NCBI GenBank assembly: GCA_015066005.1
Contig: SVPF01000011.1
Span: 1 to 56,703 of the forward strand
Direction: 5' to 3'
DNA from: Oscillospiraceae bacterium
GTDB taxonomy: Bacteria; Bacillota; Clostridia; Oscillospirales; Acutalibacteraceae
Length of the DNA: 56,703 nt
Part shown: piece after piece, positions 6,563 through 15,716 of the stretch
Numbering within the stretch: the stretch's first letter is position 1
Layout of the letters: every line of letters starts with the position of its first letter
Made by a program: the position numbers and the translations under genes
The notes under the pieces: model-generated
What the model was told of the DNA's origin: nothing
Seen by the model: only the letters and a program-made list of their open reading frames with translations
The model's database searches: none

Positions 6563-6931
6563 CTATGTAGTAAACCCTGTCGAAGCCACATCAAGTCCGA
6601 AGCTGACACTTAAAGCCTTGTCCACACGGTGCATTGCATTAACGTCCAAACAACCCATTTTTTCCTTTAGGCGCTTTTTGTCAATGGTTCGCACCTGCTC
6701 AAGCAATACAATTGAATCCTTGGCAAGCCCACAGCCCACCGCATCAACCGTGATATGAGTCGGCAGCTTTGTTTTGTCACGCTGGCTCGTAATCGCCGCC
6801 GCAATTACCGTTGGGCTGTACTTATTACCCACATCATTTTGAATTATAAGCACGGGGCGAATACCGCCCTGCTCGGACCCTATAACCGGACTTAAATCGG
6901 CGTAGTAAATTTCTCCGCGTTTAATATTCAT
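6563..6931 (-). CDS. mazF: MazF/EndoA-type mRNA interferase (toxin)
   Basis: A 122-residue PemK/MazF-fold endoribonuclease. The N-terminus [20 protein letters not shown] and the residues R25 (GGIRP) and T48 (AITSQ), at the positions of the catalytic pair of Bacillus EndoA, are present. Such toxins cut mRNA at specific short sites when not held by an antitoxin. I see no MazE-like gene upstream (6932-7272 holds a repeat and no plausible frame) or downstream, so it is a solitary copy here. In Bacillus the antitoxin is encoded directly upstream. A TATAAT at about 6949-6954 may be its -10. Confidence 0.9.
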   Translation of the reverse strand: MNIKRGEIYYADLSPVIGSEQGGIRPVLIIQNDVGNKYSPTVIAAAITSQRDKTKLPTHITVDAVGCGLAKDSIVLLEQVRTIDKKRLKEKMGCLDVNAMHRVDKALSVSFGLDVASTGFTT

Positions 6932-7046
6932 AACATTTTCACACTCCGATTATATTCTTGCCTGATTATTCCGAATTTAATCAAACAAATAAATACAATA
7001 CAGTATATGTTTTAAAGCGTGAAAAGGTTAAAATACTACAAATTAA

Positions 7047-7227
7047 TAAATTTGGGTTTATCTATGCCTTCTCCTGCGGGAGAAGGGGGACCGCTTTAGC
7101 GGTGGATGAGGAGCTTTGTAAGTACAAACTGTTTTTTACACCTCATCCGTCAGGCTTCGCCTGCCACCTTCCCCTACTGGGGAAGGCTTTGGTTTGTGCT
7201 TCATTATCCCGATAAACTATAATTTGA
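7047..7227 (+). repeat. 181-bp multi-hairpin interspersed repeat, copy A
   Basis: This copy matches 42399-42579 in inverted orientation along its whole length, with only about two mismatches by eye. It contains four internal palindromes: CCTTCTCCTGCGGGAGAAGG, ACCGCTTTAGCGGT, CAGGCTTCGCCTG and CCTTCCCCTACTGGGGAAGG. It ends in a unit (about 7191-7227, GTTTGTGCTTCATTATCCCG then ATAAACTATAATTTGA) that recurs at 54.2 and 55.9 kb. It fills most of the 341-base gap between mazF and clpE. A frame through it is not credible as a gene. Confidence 0.85.
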
Positions 7228-7239
7228 AAGCATAAAAAC

Positions 7240-7265
7240 AGGTAGAAGCAAAACTGCTTCTACCT
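7240..7265 (-). terminator. terminator of the ruvC-clpE operon
   Basis: Arms AGGTAGAAGC (7240-7249) and GCTTCTACCT (7256-7265). On the minus strand the hairpin is followed by GTTTTT, 8 bases past the clpE stop. Confidence 0.8.
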
Positions 7266-7272
7266 CTTTTTC

Positions 7273-9585
7273 TTATATCATATCAATTTTAATTTTTTCA
7301 TCTGCGGTGGCGGTAATAACCGATAAATTACCCTCGCCCTTTTCAATAATTAAATCTACAATTGGTGCCTCAATTTCGCGACGAATAAGGTTGCGAAGCT
7401 CGCGTGCACCTTTTTTAATACCGTCGCACTTGTTGGCAAGGTATTTACAAACCGATTCATCCCACTTAAATTCAATAAGCTTTTCCTTTAACGATTCGGC
7501 AAATTCCTTAAGCATAAGCGAAGCAATTTTTTGAAGCGATTCATCCGACAAGGGTGAAAATACCACAATTTCATCCACGCGGGCAATAAATTCGGGGCGT
7601 AAAAAGCCTTCAAGTGCTTTAAGCGCCTTTTCCTTTGAGCCTTCAGCCTGAGTTTTGCCAAAGCCCAAAAGATTTTCGCTTCGGTCACTGCCTGCGTTTG
7701 AGGTCATAACCACAACGGTGTTTTCAAAATTAACCTTTCTTCCCTGTGCATCGGTAACTGTACCATCATCAAGTATTTGCAAAAGAATATTTAAAACATC
7801 GGGATGAGCCTTTTCAATTTCATCAAACAAAATCACCGAATAAGGCTTTCTCCTTACCTTTTCGGTAAGCTGACCTGCTTCATCATAGCCAACATATCCG
7901 GGAGGCGCGCCGATAATGCGTGATACTGAATGCTTTTCCATAAATTCCGACATATCAAGGCGGATAAGGGTTTCGGGCGTATCAAAAAGCTGTTGTGACA
8001 AAACCTTTACCAGCTCGGTTTTACCAACGCCTGTAGGACCAACAAAGATAAAGGAGGCAGGGCGGTGCAAATTGTTTGTGCGAACGCGTGAACGCTTAAC
8101 AGCGCTTGCAACCAGCTTTGTGGCTTCCTCTTGACCGATAATTTTTTCATTCAAGGCATTTTCAAGCTGAGCCAGCTTTTCAAAATCACTTTCCTGCACC
8201 TTGGTTGCAGGAATACCTGTCCAAAGCTCAATAACCTTTGCAATATCCATATCAGTAACAACGGTTGAAACTGTAGCCTCGCAAAGCTCGTTTGCCTGCT
8301 TTTTATACTTTTCAAGGTCAGCCTTTACCATCGCCTGTTTTTCATAATCGGGGTTTTCAACCTCGGCCTCTAATTCCTCAAGCCTAATTGAATATTCGGC
8401 AACCTTTTTGTTAACCTTATAAAGCTCATCAACCGCAGTATTAGCCAGGCTTGCACAAGCGCAGGCTTCATCCAACAGGTCAATTGCCTTGTCGGGCAAA
8501 TAACGGTCGGTTACATACCTTTCAGATAAAATAACAGCTTTTTTAACAATGTGGTCGGGTATGGTAACATTATGGAAGCCTTCATAATAGCCCTTAACGC
8601 CCATAAGAATGTTTTCACTTTCAGCCAACGACGGCTCTTCAATAGTGACAGGCTGGAAGCGGCGTTCAAGCGCGGCGTCCTTTTCAATATACTTACGGTA
8701 TTCCTTAAAGGTGGTAGCACCAATTACCTGAATTTCGCCGCGTGACAAAGCGGGCTTTAAAATGTTAGCGGCATTCATTGAACCCTCTGCCGAATCACCC
8801 GCACCGACAAGGTTATGAATTTCATCAATAAAAAGAATAATATTGCCGGCCTCTTTAACCTCGCTTATCAAACCTTTAACACGGCTTTCAAACTGACCGC
8901 GAAACTGTGTTCCTGCCACAAGTCCTGTAAGGTCAAGCAAATGAATTTGCTTATCCAAAAGGCGCGCGGGGGCTTCTCCGCGTGCAATTTGAAGCGCAAG
9001 ACCTTCGGCAATGGCGGTTTTACCAACACCCGGCTCACCTATAAGACAGGGGTTATTTTTGGAACGGCGGGATAAAATTTGAATGGTGCGGTAAAGCTCC
9101 TTATCCCTGCCGATAATTACATCAATTTCGCCGTTTTTAGCCTTATCAGTAAGGTTTGTGCAGTACTGTTCAAGAAAACGGTTACGCTTCTTTTTAGACT
9201 TTTCCTTTTTATCCTTTTCGGCGGTTTTTTCACCATCCTTAGCAGCCTCGTCCTTACTGTCGCCGCCCATACCGAAAAGCTTATTAAAAATTGACATATT
9301 CGGCATAGCGGGTGCGCGGCCCATATCAAAGGTTTCATCGTTAAGCTCTGCATCATCGATATCGTCGCCATCTTCATTAAGGGCCATAATATCCATAAAC
9401 TGCTCGCTCATTTGCTCAATATCCTCATCGGATATATTCATTTTTTTCAGCATATCGTCAACAGGCTTAATGCCAAGCTCCTTAGCGCAAACAAGGCAAA
9501 GACCGTTGGGCTCGGCATTTGGGTTTGACATATCAGACACAAAAACCACTGCCGGACGCTTTTTACATTTGGAACAAAGTTTCAT
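7273..9585 (-). CDS. clpE: ClpE-type AAA+ unfoldase (Clp protease ATPase subunit)
   Basis: A 770-residue HSP100 protein that unfolds substrates for ClpP. An N-terminal zinc finger (C4, C7, C30, C33) replaces the double Clp-N repeats of ClpC, which is the ClpE arrangement. A variable acidic/lysine-rich linker (about 70-135) follows. Walker A motifs lie at 183-190 (GEPGVGKT) and 516-523 (GPTGVGKT), with Walker B IDEIH and FDEIE, and a coiled middle region (about 390-435). NLLGFGK after MTSNAG likely includes the ClpP-docking LGF loop. It is the last gene of the ruvC operon; no ctsR or mcsAB adjoins, unlike many Firmicutes clp genes. It could be annotated ClpC; the zinc finger favours ClpE. Confidence 0.88.
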   Translation of the reverse strand: MKLCSKCKKRPAVVFVSDMSNPNAEPNGLCLVCAKELGIKPVDDMLKKMNISDEDIEQMSEQFMDIMALNEDGDDIDDAELNDETFDMGRAPAMPNMSIFNKLFGMGGDSKDEAAKDGEKTAEKDKKEKSKKKRNRFLEQYCTNLTDKAKNGEIDVIIGRDKELYRTIQILSRRSKNNPCLIGEPGVGKTAIAEGLALQIARGEAPARLLDKQIHLLDLTGLVAGTQFRGQFESRVKGLISEVKEAGNIILFIDEIHNLVGAGDSAEGSMNAANILKPALSRGEIQVIGATTFKEYRKYIEKDAALERRFQPVTIEEPSLAESENILMGVKGYYEGFHNVTIPDHIVKKAVILSERYVTDRYLPDKAIDLLDEACACASLANTAVDELYKVNKKVAEYSIRLEELEAEVENPDYEKQAMVKADLEKYKKQANELCEATVSTVVTDMDIAKVIELWTGIPATKVQESDFEKLAQLENALNEKIIGQEEATKLVASAVKRSRVRTNNLHRPASFIFVGPTGVGKTELVKVLSQQLFDTPETLIRLDMSEFMEKHSVSRIIGAPPGYVGYDEAGQLTEKVRRKPYSVILFDEIEKAHPDVLNILLQILDDGTVTDAQGRKVNFENTVVVMTSNAGSDRSENLLGFGKTQAEGSKEKALKALEGFLRPEFIARVDEIVVFSPLSDESLQKIASLMLKEFAESLKEKLIEFKWDESVCKYLANKCDGIKKGARELRNLIRREIEAPIVDLIIEKGEGNLSVITATADEKIKIDMI

Positions 9586-9599
9586 GGGTTTAAAATCTC

Positions 9600-10292
9600 C
9601 TAAATTTTAATTAAACCAATTAAGGTTTTAAAAATAATTGTTTTTTCTATATTTTCATAGGTAAAAATCCACCAACCGTTTTCGGTGAAGGAAATTACCG
9701 TATAAATAACTATACAAACTAAAAATGCAATTGCAAGCCCCTTTATAAGCCCGCACACACCACCTAAAAAGGTGTTAATTTTGCCTACAAGGCTGAAGGA
9801 AAACGCTTTATTAAGCGCCGCAGCCAAAACTTTAACTATAATAAGCAATACTGAAAGTATTACCAAGGAATAAATTGCCGAAATAAGCCTTGCTGCAATG
9901 GGCTTAATGGTGTTTTGCGAAATTTCGGCAACTATTTTTTGAGCACTGCTGTTAGCAGGGTTACCGCTTTCTAAAGCCTCACTTAAAACAATACCTTCGG
10001 TTTCGGCATAATTTTGAATAAAATCGGGCAACAAACCAAGTGCTTGGTTTACCGCATCCTCAACTGAAGAATTAAACTCCTGATTTGCGGCCTCTAAAAG
10101 CGGGGGCTCAATAATTTTATCATAAGTAGCATTTGCAAGTGGTGTACAAATTGTTAAGGTTATAATTACCGCCGCTAACAGCCCAACCGCTTCCAAAACC
10201 GTTCTGACAAAGCCCCTCTGCGCCGCAAGATAAACCGAAAGACCGATTGTTAAAAGCAAAATAAGGTCAATTAAAAGCGAATAAACATTCAT
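9600..10292 (-). CDS. cvpA: CvpA-family membrane protein
   Basis: A 230-residue membrane protein with hydrophobic segments at about 5-24, 31-52, 134-162 and 175-200. The N-terminal DLILLLTIGLSVYLAAQRGFVRTVLEAVG and the GGVCGLIKGLAIAFL helix fit CvpA. The family is linked to colicin V production, envelope integrity and biofilm traits, but its biochemical role is unclear. A soluble loop (about 70-125) lies outside or between the helices. It follows the DUF5711 gene by 5 bases and precedes clpE by 14. Confidence 0.82.
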   Translation of the reverse strand: MNVYSLLIDLILLLTIGLSVYLAAQRGFVRTVLEAVGLLAAVIITLTICTPLANATYDKIIEPPLLEAANQEFNSSVEDAVNQALGLLPDFIQNYAETEGIVLSEALESGNPANSSAQKIVAEISQNTIKPIAARLISAIYSLVILSVLLIIVKVLAAALNKAFSFSLVGKINTFLGGVCGLIKGLAIAFLVCIVIYTVISFTENGWWIFTYENIEKTIIFKTLIGLIKI

Positions 10293-10297
10293 TTATA

Positions 10298-11578
10298 TTA
10301 CCCCTGTTCAAATTTGACTTTGCTTACAATATTGTCGGTAATAACTGCAATTTCATTTTGTGAAACCACGGCAAAGCGTACTGCGCCAAAGCCACAGTCG
10401 GCCGTACGGACTATTTTACCTTCCATATCTAATATATATGCTTTAGTGTCCGAAATGCAGTAAATATGGTTATTTTTTAAACAAATGTCGGTAATAATAC
10501 CGCTAAATTCAAGCTCGTGCTTAACCTCACCCTTGGGTGAAATAATAACAATACGGTTGTCGGTTTTGTCATTTTCACGGTTGTAAACCAACAACGCGCC
10601 CTTGTTGCTTTCACGAAGAATTTGCAAGTTATACTCGTTTTCATACTGTCGGCTTTCGTACTTATTCCAACGTACAAAATCGTACTTATTAGCAGTAGCA
10701 ACCGCAACCCCGCGGGAATACTCGGCACTTAAACTGTAAATTATTTCACCGCTGTATTCCTTTGTAAATTCAGCATTGGCAGATTTAAAGTTCAAAATCA
10801 TAAGCTTGGAATTAAAGCCGCCCACATTGGTACTAAGGGTGGAGATTGCAATTTTTTTACCACTGGGTGCAATTACAACGTTATTTACCATATCACTTGA
10901 AGAATACCATTCATATAAAAGCTTATCGTTCTTTTTATAAACGCTAACCGCCGCAACATAGCTATCCGCCGAGGTAATAAGCGCATAGGTTCCATCATCC
11001 CCAATTGCAGCGTTTATAATTTCCTTTTCGCAGTTTATGGTAGAGCAAATTTTGTTAAGATTAAAAATTACCGCATCGTTGCCGCCTTGGTTAAAAACAA
11101 TTGCCCTTGTAGCCGAGGTTTTAATTACAGGCTTTTCAAAGCCGTGGCTGTAGGTGAAAATTTCCTTACCGCCAAACGATATTACCTTTACCTCACTATC
11201 GGTCAAAACATAATAATAATTCGACTTAAGCACAACGTTTTCAGTATGATTGCTTTCAAATTCCAATGGGTAACTACCGCCACCCATTGACAAAACAAGG
11301 GTTTGCACCGTTTCAAAAAGCCCTGCAGGCATCAAAAGCTGACAACCAACCAACACCAATATAACCGCCAAAACCGCAATAAAAAAGGTTTGCCAGCGTT
11401 TTTTAATTTCAGCCTTATTCCCCTTTAAAACGGCAAAACCGTTTTTCTTTTTAGGTATGTCGGTGCCGTCGTCAAACTTTATTTTATTTTTTCTTTCTTT
11501 ATTTTCCTTAAAGCGTGACTTGTCAGCGCGAGGCTTTGCGGAAAAATGACTTCTTTTTTTGCGTTTGTAATCAGGCAT
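10298..11578 (-). CDS. DUF5711-like membrane-anchored beta-propeller protein
   Basis: A 426-residue protein with a basic, KR-rich cytoplasmic N-terminus (about 1-60), one transmembrane helix at about 64-86 (TFFIAVLAVILVLVGCQLL) and a long external domain of repeated beta-strand blades (for example YYYVLTDSEVKVISFGGKEI and GKKIAISTLSTNVGGF). The layout matches a clostridial family usually listed as DUF5711, of unknown function. Quinoprotein- or WD-like blades suggest a binding scaffold, not an enzyme. AAGGTGAT precedes the ATG. It sits between truA and cvpA in the operon, and a cell-envelope role is only a guess from the anchor and the CvpA neighbour. Confidence 0.65.
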   Translation of the reverse strand: MPDYKRKKRSHFSAKPRADKSRFKENKERKNKIKFDDGTDIPKKKNGFAVLKGNKAEIKKRWQTFFIAVLAVILVLVGCQLLMPAGLFETVQTLVLSMGGGSYPLEFESNHTENVVLKSNYYYVLTDSEVKVISFGGKEIFTYSHGFEKPVIKTSATRAIVFNQGGNDAVIFNLNKICSTINCEKEIINAAIGDDGTYALITSADSYVAAVSVYKKNDKLLYEWYSSSDMVNNVVIAPSGKKIAISTLSTNVGGFNSKLMILNFKSANAEFTKEYSGEIIYSLSAEYSRGVAVATANKYDFVRWNKYESRQYENEYNLQILRESNKGALLVYNRENDKTDNRIVIISPKGEVKHELEFSGIITDICLKNNHIYCISDTKAYILDMEGKIVRTADCGFGAVRFAVVSQNEIAVITDNIVSKVKFEQG

Positions 11579-11587
11579 CTTATCACC

Positions 11588-12322
11588 TTAATATAAAACT
11601 TTTTCTAAAAACAGACCATTTGGCGGTGCGGTCATACCCGCACCCTCACGGTCACCTGTTTGCAAAATTGCGGGAATATTCTCAAGTAGAACACGCCCAT
11701 CGGATACAGCAACCGCGGTGCCAACAATAATCCTAACCATATTATATAAAAAGCCGTCAGCTGTAACTGTAAGGGTTACGTCACTTCCCTGCTTTTTAAC
11801 AAAGCATTCGCTTATGGTTCTGACTGTGGTTTCAACCTGCGAGCCGCTTGAACAAAATGCCGCAAAATCGTGTGTACCAACAAGCATTTGACAAAACTCG
11901 TTCATTTTATCAATATTAAGCTGCCTTTCAATATGCCACGCATAGCGGGATTTAAAGGCATCCTTTTCATTGCTGTTGTAAATGTGGTAAATATAGGTTT
12001 TTCCCTTTGCATCGTACCGCGCGTGAAAGTCATTCGCAACCGTTTTACATTCCTTTACCGCAACAGTCGGCGGAATAAGCGAATTAACCCCACGCAAAAA
12101 TGCAACATCGGGAATATTATCATCACAATCAAGATGACAGCAAAAACCGTGGGCGTGAACTCCCGCATCGGTACGGGACGAGCCTATAACCGTTACCTTT
12201 TTTGAAAAAAGCTTGTAAAGCGCATTTTCAATAACGCCCTGAACGGTTAAAAGGTCGGGCTGATACTGCCAACCGTGAAAGTCGGTGCCGTCATATTCAA
12301 TTGTAAGCAGTACACGCTTCAA
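11588..12322 (-). CDS. truA: tRNA pseudouridine(38-40) synthase TruA
   Basis: A 244-residue pseudouridine synthase acting on the anticodon stem-loop of tRNAs. The catalytic-Asp motif SSRTDAGVHA is at about residues 48-57, and FHGWQYQP and the C-terminal FLYNMVRIIVGT match TruA. The start is TTG 12322, with GGGAGGT eight bases upstream. In Firmicutes truA often follows the ecfA1-ecfA2-ecfT genes exactly as here, which strengthens both calls. Confidence 0.95.
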   Translation of the reverse strand: MKRVLLTIEYDGTDFHGWQYQPDLLTVQGVIENALYKLFSKKVTVIGSSRTDAGVHAHGFCCHLDCDDNIPDVAFLRGVNSLIPPTVAVKECKTVANDFHARYDAKGKTYIYHIYNSNEKDAFKSRYAWHIERQLNIDKMNEFCQMLVGTHDFAAFCSSGSQVETTVRTISECFVKKQGSDVTLTVTADGFLYNMVRIIVGTAVAVSDGRVLLENIPAILQTGDREGAGMTAPPNGLFLEKVLY

Positions 12323-12340
12323 TTCGCGGCACCTCCCTTT

Positions 12341-13150
12341 TTACATAAAAATGTTAAGCAAAATTACCCCGGCACCAAAAATTAAGGTTATAGCGGTTAT
12401 AGAAAAATCACGAAAATGAAGCTTTAACTGCTTCATACGGGTTTTCCCTTCACCCGAATTATAGCACCTGCATTCCATAGCGTCGGCAAGCTCGGCCGCA
12501 CGGCGTACCGCTGAAAACAAAAGCGGTATTAAGATTGGAATAAGTGCCTTAATTTTTTCTTTTAAATTGCCGCTTTCAAGGTCGGCTCCCCTTGCCTTTT
12601 GAGCATTCATAATTTTTTCGGCTTCCTCAACCAATGTGGGAATAAACCTTAAAGCAATAGTCATCATCATAGCCAGGGTATGCACTGCCGTTTTAAGACC
12701 GATAAACCTTAGGGGCGATAAAAGACTTTCAATACCGTCGGTTAAATCATTTGGCGTTGTGGCATAGGTTAGGGTTGAGCTTGCAATAATTAAAAGCATT
12801 ATGCGAAGCGCCATAAAGCCTGCCCTTTCAAGACCGCCAACCGTAACATCAAGCTTACCGAAAATGCTGAAAAGCACATCGCCCTCACCGTAAAAAATAT
12901 TGATTATTGATGTAAAAATTAAAATCGGCAAAATGGCTTTTAGGTTTTTAAAGTACATTTTAAGGGGAATTTTTGAAACAAGCATTGTTATTAAGATAAA
13001 CAATGCCGAAAGACCGAGTCCCCAAAAATTCTTTGATAAAAAGATAAAAACAATTACAAAAATAAGCAGTACAATTTTAATTCGCGGGTCGGCCTTATGA
13101 ATAACCGATTCAGAATCAAAATACTGACCGAAGGTAATGTCCTTAAGCAT
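12341..13150 (-). CDS. ecfT: energy-coupling factor transporter transmembrane protein EcfT
   Basis: A 269-residue membrane scaffold that couples the EcfA ATPases to exchangeable vitamin- or metal-binding S components. Five to six hydrophobic segments are visible. The coupling-helix motifs ARGAD (AQKARGADLESG) and the MECRCY variant of AMEARCY are present. ATG 13150 (MLKDITFG) has AGGTGA 5 bases upstream; GTG 13159 is an alternative. Its start overlaps the ecfA2 stop by 8 bases. No S component gene is in this window, so it is a group II (shared-module) ECF system. Confidence 0.92.
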   Translation of the reverse strand: MLKDITFGQYFDSESVIHKADPRIKIVLLIFVIVFIFLSKNFWGLGLSALFILITMLVSKIPLKMYFKNLKAILPILIFTSIINIFYGEGDVLFSIFGKLDVTVGGLERAGFMALRIMLLIIASSTLTYATTPNDLTDGIESLLSPLRFIGLKTAVHTLAMMMTIALRFIPTLVEEAEKIMNAQKARGADLESGNLKEKIKALIPILIPLLFSAVRRAAELADAMECRCYNSGEGKTRMKQLKLHFRDFSITAITLIFGAGVILLNIFM

Positions 13151-14006
13151 TTCGGTCACCTGCCTTTATTTGTTTTAACACCTCAACCGCACGGCTTACA
13201 GTAAAAACATCCTGCGGTAAATCAATACCCCTTTGGCGAAGAGCATCAAACACGCGGGTAACAATTGGCACGTTAAGACCAATGCTGCGAAGCCTGTCAC
13301 CCTGCGCAAAAACCTTTTCGGTATCATCAAACATAACAACCTCGCCCTTTGATAAAACAAGCAGCTTGTCAGCCATTACAGCCATATCCTCCATACTGTG
13401 AGAAATAATAATCACAGTAGCATTAAAGGCTGTGCGGTAGTCGTTAATAATTTTTATAATGTCCTGCCTGCCCTTAGGGTCAAGACCTGCTGTGGGCTCG
13501 TCAAAAACAATGATTTTAGGCCTCATTGCCATAACCCCTGCAATTGCAACGCGACGCTTTTCACCGCCCGATAAATCAAATGGGGATTTTTCAAGGTATT
13601 CATCCTTAACACCTATTAAACGACAGGTGTCAAGCACGCGCTTTTTAAGCTCATCCCCTGAAAGACCCATATTTTTAGGGCCGAAGGCAATGTCGGCATA
13701 AACGGTTTCCTCAAAAAGCTGATATTCGGGATACTGAAAAACAAGCCCCACCTTAGAGCGTATTTTTCTGATTTCCTTGGGTTTTTCCCAAATATTTTCA
13801 CCGTCAATAAATATTTCACCCTCTGTTGGCTTTAAAATACCGTTAAGGTGCTGTACAAGTGTAGATTTGCCCGAGCCCGTATGACCGATAATACCTATCA
13901 TTTCGCCCTGCTCAACAGTAAAGCTAACGTTACTGACAGCATCGCTGTAAAATGGTGTATTTCCGCCATAGGTGTGGCTAAGGCCTTGAACCTTTAAAAC
14001 TGACAA
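13143..14006 (-). CDS. ecfA2: energy-coupling factor ATPase EcfA2
   Basis: A 287-residue ABC ATPase. Walker A GHTGSGKST (about 37-45), Q loop VFQYPEYQLFEE, signature LSGGEKRRVAIAG and Walker B IIVFDEPTAGLD are present. It pairs with EcfA1 to power ECF uptake of micronutrients. TTG 14006 (LSVLKVQGLSH) is the chosen start because homologues begin near there and GGAGG lies 12 bases upstream; an ATG at 14036 inside ecfA1 would add unconserved residues. It begins 4 bases after the ecfA1 stop. Confidence 0.93.
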   Translation of the reverse strand: MSVLKVQGLSHTYGGNTPFYSDAVSNVSFTVEQGEMIGIIGHTGSGKSTLVQHLNGILKPTEGEIFIDGENIWEKPKEIRKIRSKVGLVFQYPEYQLFEETVYADIAFGPKNMGLSGDELKKRVLDTCRLIGVKDEYLEKSPFDLSGGEKRRVAIAGVMAMRPKIIVFDEPTAGLDPKGRQDIIKIINDYRTAFNATVIIISHSMEDMAVMADKLLVLSKGEVVMFDDTEKVFAQGDRLRSIGLNVPIVTRVFDALRQRGIDLPQDVFTVSRAVEVLKQIKAGDRNA

Positions 14007-14010
14007 TTTA

Positions 14011-14853
14011 TTATTTTTCCTCCAAAAAAGCTGCAATAGCGTTTGCGGTTTCCTCTATAGATAAAACATCGGTAGGAACCGAAATGCCGTTTTGGTTTAG
14101 TGCATATAAAAGCTCAGTCGTTTGGGGAACATCAAGCCCGACCGACTTAAGCATTGAAACATTTTTAAAAATTTCCTTAGGGGTGCCGTCGGCAATAAAT
14201 TTGCCGTCGTTCATAACAAGCACACGGTCGGCGTTTTGAGCCTCCTCCATATAGTGAGTAATAAGCACAACCGTCATACCCTGCTTATTTAAGTGTTCAA
14301 TTGTAGTAATAATTTCCGCCCTGCCCTTTGGGTCAAGCATTGCGGTGGGCTCATCCAAAATTAAGCATTCGGGGCGCATAGCAATCATACCTGCAATGGC
14401 AATCCTTTGCTTTTGACCGCCCGATAAATGATGCGGTGTGGAATTTTTAAATTCCAGCATACCAACCGACTCAAGCGCTTCATCTACCCTTTGGCGAATA
14501 AGCTTCGGCTCAAGTCCCAGGTTTTCGGGGCCAAAGGCAACATCCTCTTCAACGATAGATGCCACAAGCTGATTGTCGGGGTTTTGAAAAACCATACCAA
14601 CCTTACGCTTTATAAGAAGCTCGGTTTCTTCATCTTTAGTGTTTATACCGTCAACAAAAATATCGCCAACAGTTGGCTTATTAAGGCCATTCATCATTTT
14701 AGCCAAGGTTGATTTACCCGAGCCGTTATGACCCAAAATTACCGTAAAGCTACCTCTTTTTATATCCAAAGAAACATTATTAACAGCGGTATATTCTACC
14801 TCATCCTCGGTGTAGTTGTAGGTAACGTTTTTAATTTCAATAATATTACTCAT
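14011..14853 (-). CDS. ecfA1: energy-coupling factor ATPase EcfA1
   Basis: A 280-residue ABC ATPase. Walker [11 protein letters not shown] loop [26 protein letters not shown], signature [13 protein letters not shown] and Walker [12 protein letters not shown] are visible. The [12 protein letters not shown] block is characteristic of the ECF EcfA1 subunit. ATG 14853 overlaps the methyltransferase stop in an ATGA, so it is translationally coupled to the gene before it. An in-frame upstream ATG at 14883 lacks a ribosome site. Confidence 0.94.
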   Translation of the reverse strand: MSNIIEIKNVTYNYTEDEVEYTAVNNVSLDIKRGSFTVILGHNGSGKSTLAKMMNGLNKPTVGDIFVDGINTKDEETELLIKRKVGMVFQNPDNQLVASIVEEDVAFGPENLGLEPKLIRQRVDEALESVGMLEFKNSTPHHLSGGQKQRIAIAGMIAMRPECLILDEPTAMLDPKGRAEIITTIEHLNKQGMTVVLITHYMEEAQNADRVLVMNDGKFIADGTPKEIFKNVSMLKSVGLDVPQTTELLYALNQNGISVPTDVLSIEETANAIAAFLEEK

Positions 14854-15716
14854 TTTTTCATCCAAACAGTTGTATTTCCGCAAGGCATACTAATGCCCTT
14901 TGCGGTAACGGGAAGACCGATTTCATCGGTGAAAACCTCACCCTTGCGGTCACCCACCACATATTCTTTAACCATATAATTTAAAATTGTAGGCGAAAGA
15001 CCCGCGGTGTAGGAATTAAGGAAAAAGAACACCGCATCATCAGACAAAAGCTTGCCTGTTTCCTGCAAAAGCTCGGTTAACTGCTGTTCTAATTTCCAAA
15101 CCTCGCCATTTGGACCGCGACCGTAAGAGGGTGGGTCCATAATAATAGCGTCATACTTATTGCCGCGTCTGATTTCACGCTTAACAAACTTAAGGCAATC
15201 ATCCACAAGCCAACGAACGTTTCCACCCTCAAGACCTGATGCCACGGCATTTTCCTTTGCCCATTGCACCATGCCCTTTGAAGCGTCAACGTGGGTTACA
15301 CTTGCCCCTGCAGAAAGACAGGCAACGGTTGCGCCACCTGTATATGCAAATAGGTTTAAAACCTTAATTTCGCGGTTTTCTTTTTCAATAAGCTCCTTGG
15401 CCAAACGCCAGTTAACCGCCTGCTCAGGAAAAAGGCCCGTATGCTTAAAGCCCATAGGCTTTAGGCGGAAGGTAAGGTCATCATACTTTATTGACCATAC
15501 ATCAGGCACGTGTGACAGTCTTTCCCAATAACCGCCGCCGCTTTGTGAACGATGGTAAATTGCATTAGCATTATACCAACGCTTGTCCTGTCGCTTGCCC
15601 GACCAAATAACCTGTGGGTCGGGTCGTATTAAAATAATGTCGCCCCAGCGTTCAAGGCGTTCGCCCGAATCGGCGTCTATAAGCTCGTAATCTTTAAATC
15701 CTTCTACTGTTCTCAT
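14850..15716 (-). CDS. RlmI/RlmK-like class I SAM-dependent RNA methyltransferase
   Basis: A 288-residue methyltransferase of the PF10672-type group related to RlmI (23S rRNA m5C1962). SAM motif I is [20 protein letters not shown] (about 125-144), followed by [17 protein letters not shown] and the catalytic-type [13 protein letters not shown]. The N-terminal part ([21 protein letters not shown]) matches the short family without a PUA domain, so target choice may differ from E. coli RlmI. ATG/TGA overlaps join it to both neighbours. The exact rRNA position methylated cannot be read from sequence. Confidence 0.8.
   Translation of the reverse strand: MRTVEGFKDYELIDADSGERLERWGDIILIRPDPQVIWSGKRQDKRWYNANAIYHRSQSGGGYWERLSHVPDVWSIKYDDLTFRLKPMGFKHTGLFPEQAVNWRLAKELIEKENREIKVLNLFAYTGGATVACLSAGASVTHVDASKGMVQWAKENAVASGLEGGNVRWLVDDCLKFVKREIRRGNKYDAIIMDPPSYGRGPNGEVWKLEQQLTELLQETGKLLSDDAVFFFLNSYTAGLSPTILNYMVKEYVVGDRKGEVFTDEIGLPVTAKGISMPCGNTTVWMKK

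Noticed and set aside
7060-7215. Open frame and stacked palindromes in the mazF-clpE gap suggesting a small gene or CRISPR-like array
   Set aside because: The frame runs through the interspersed repeat and has no ribosome site; the palindromes differ from one another and have no regular spacers, so it is neither a gene nor a CRISPR.
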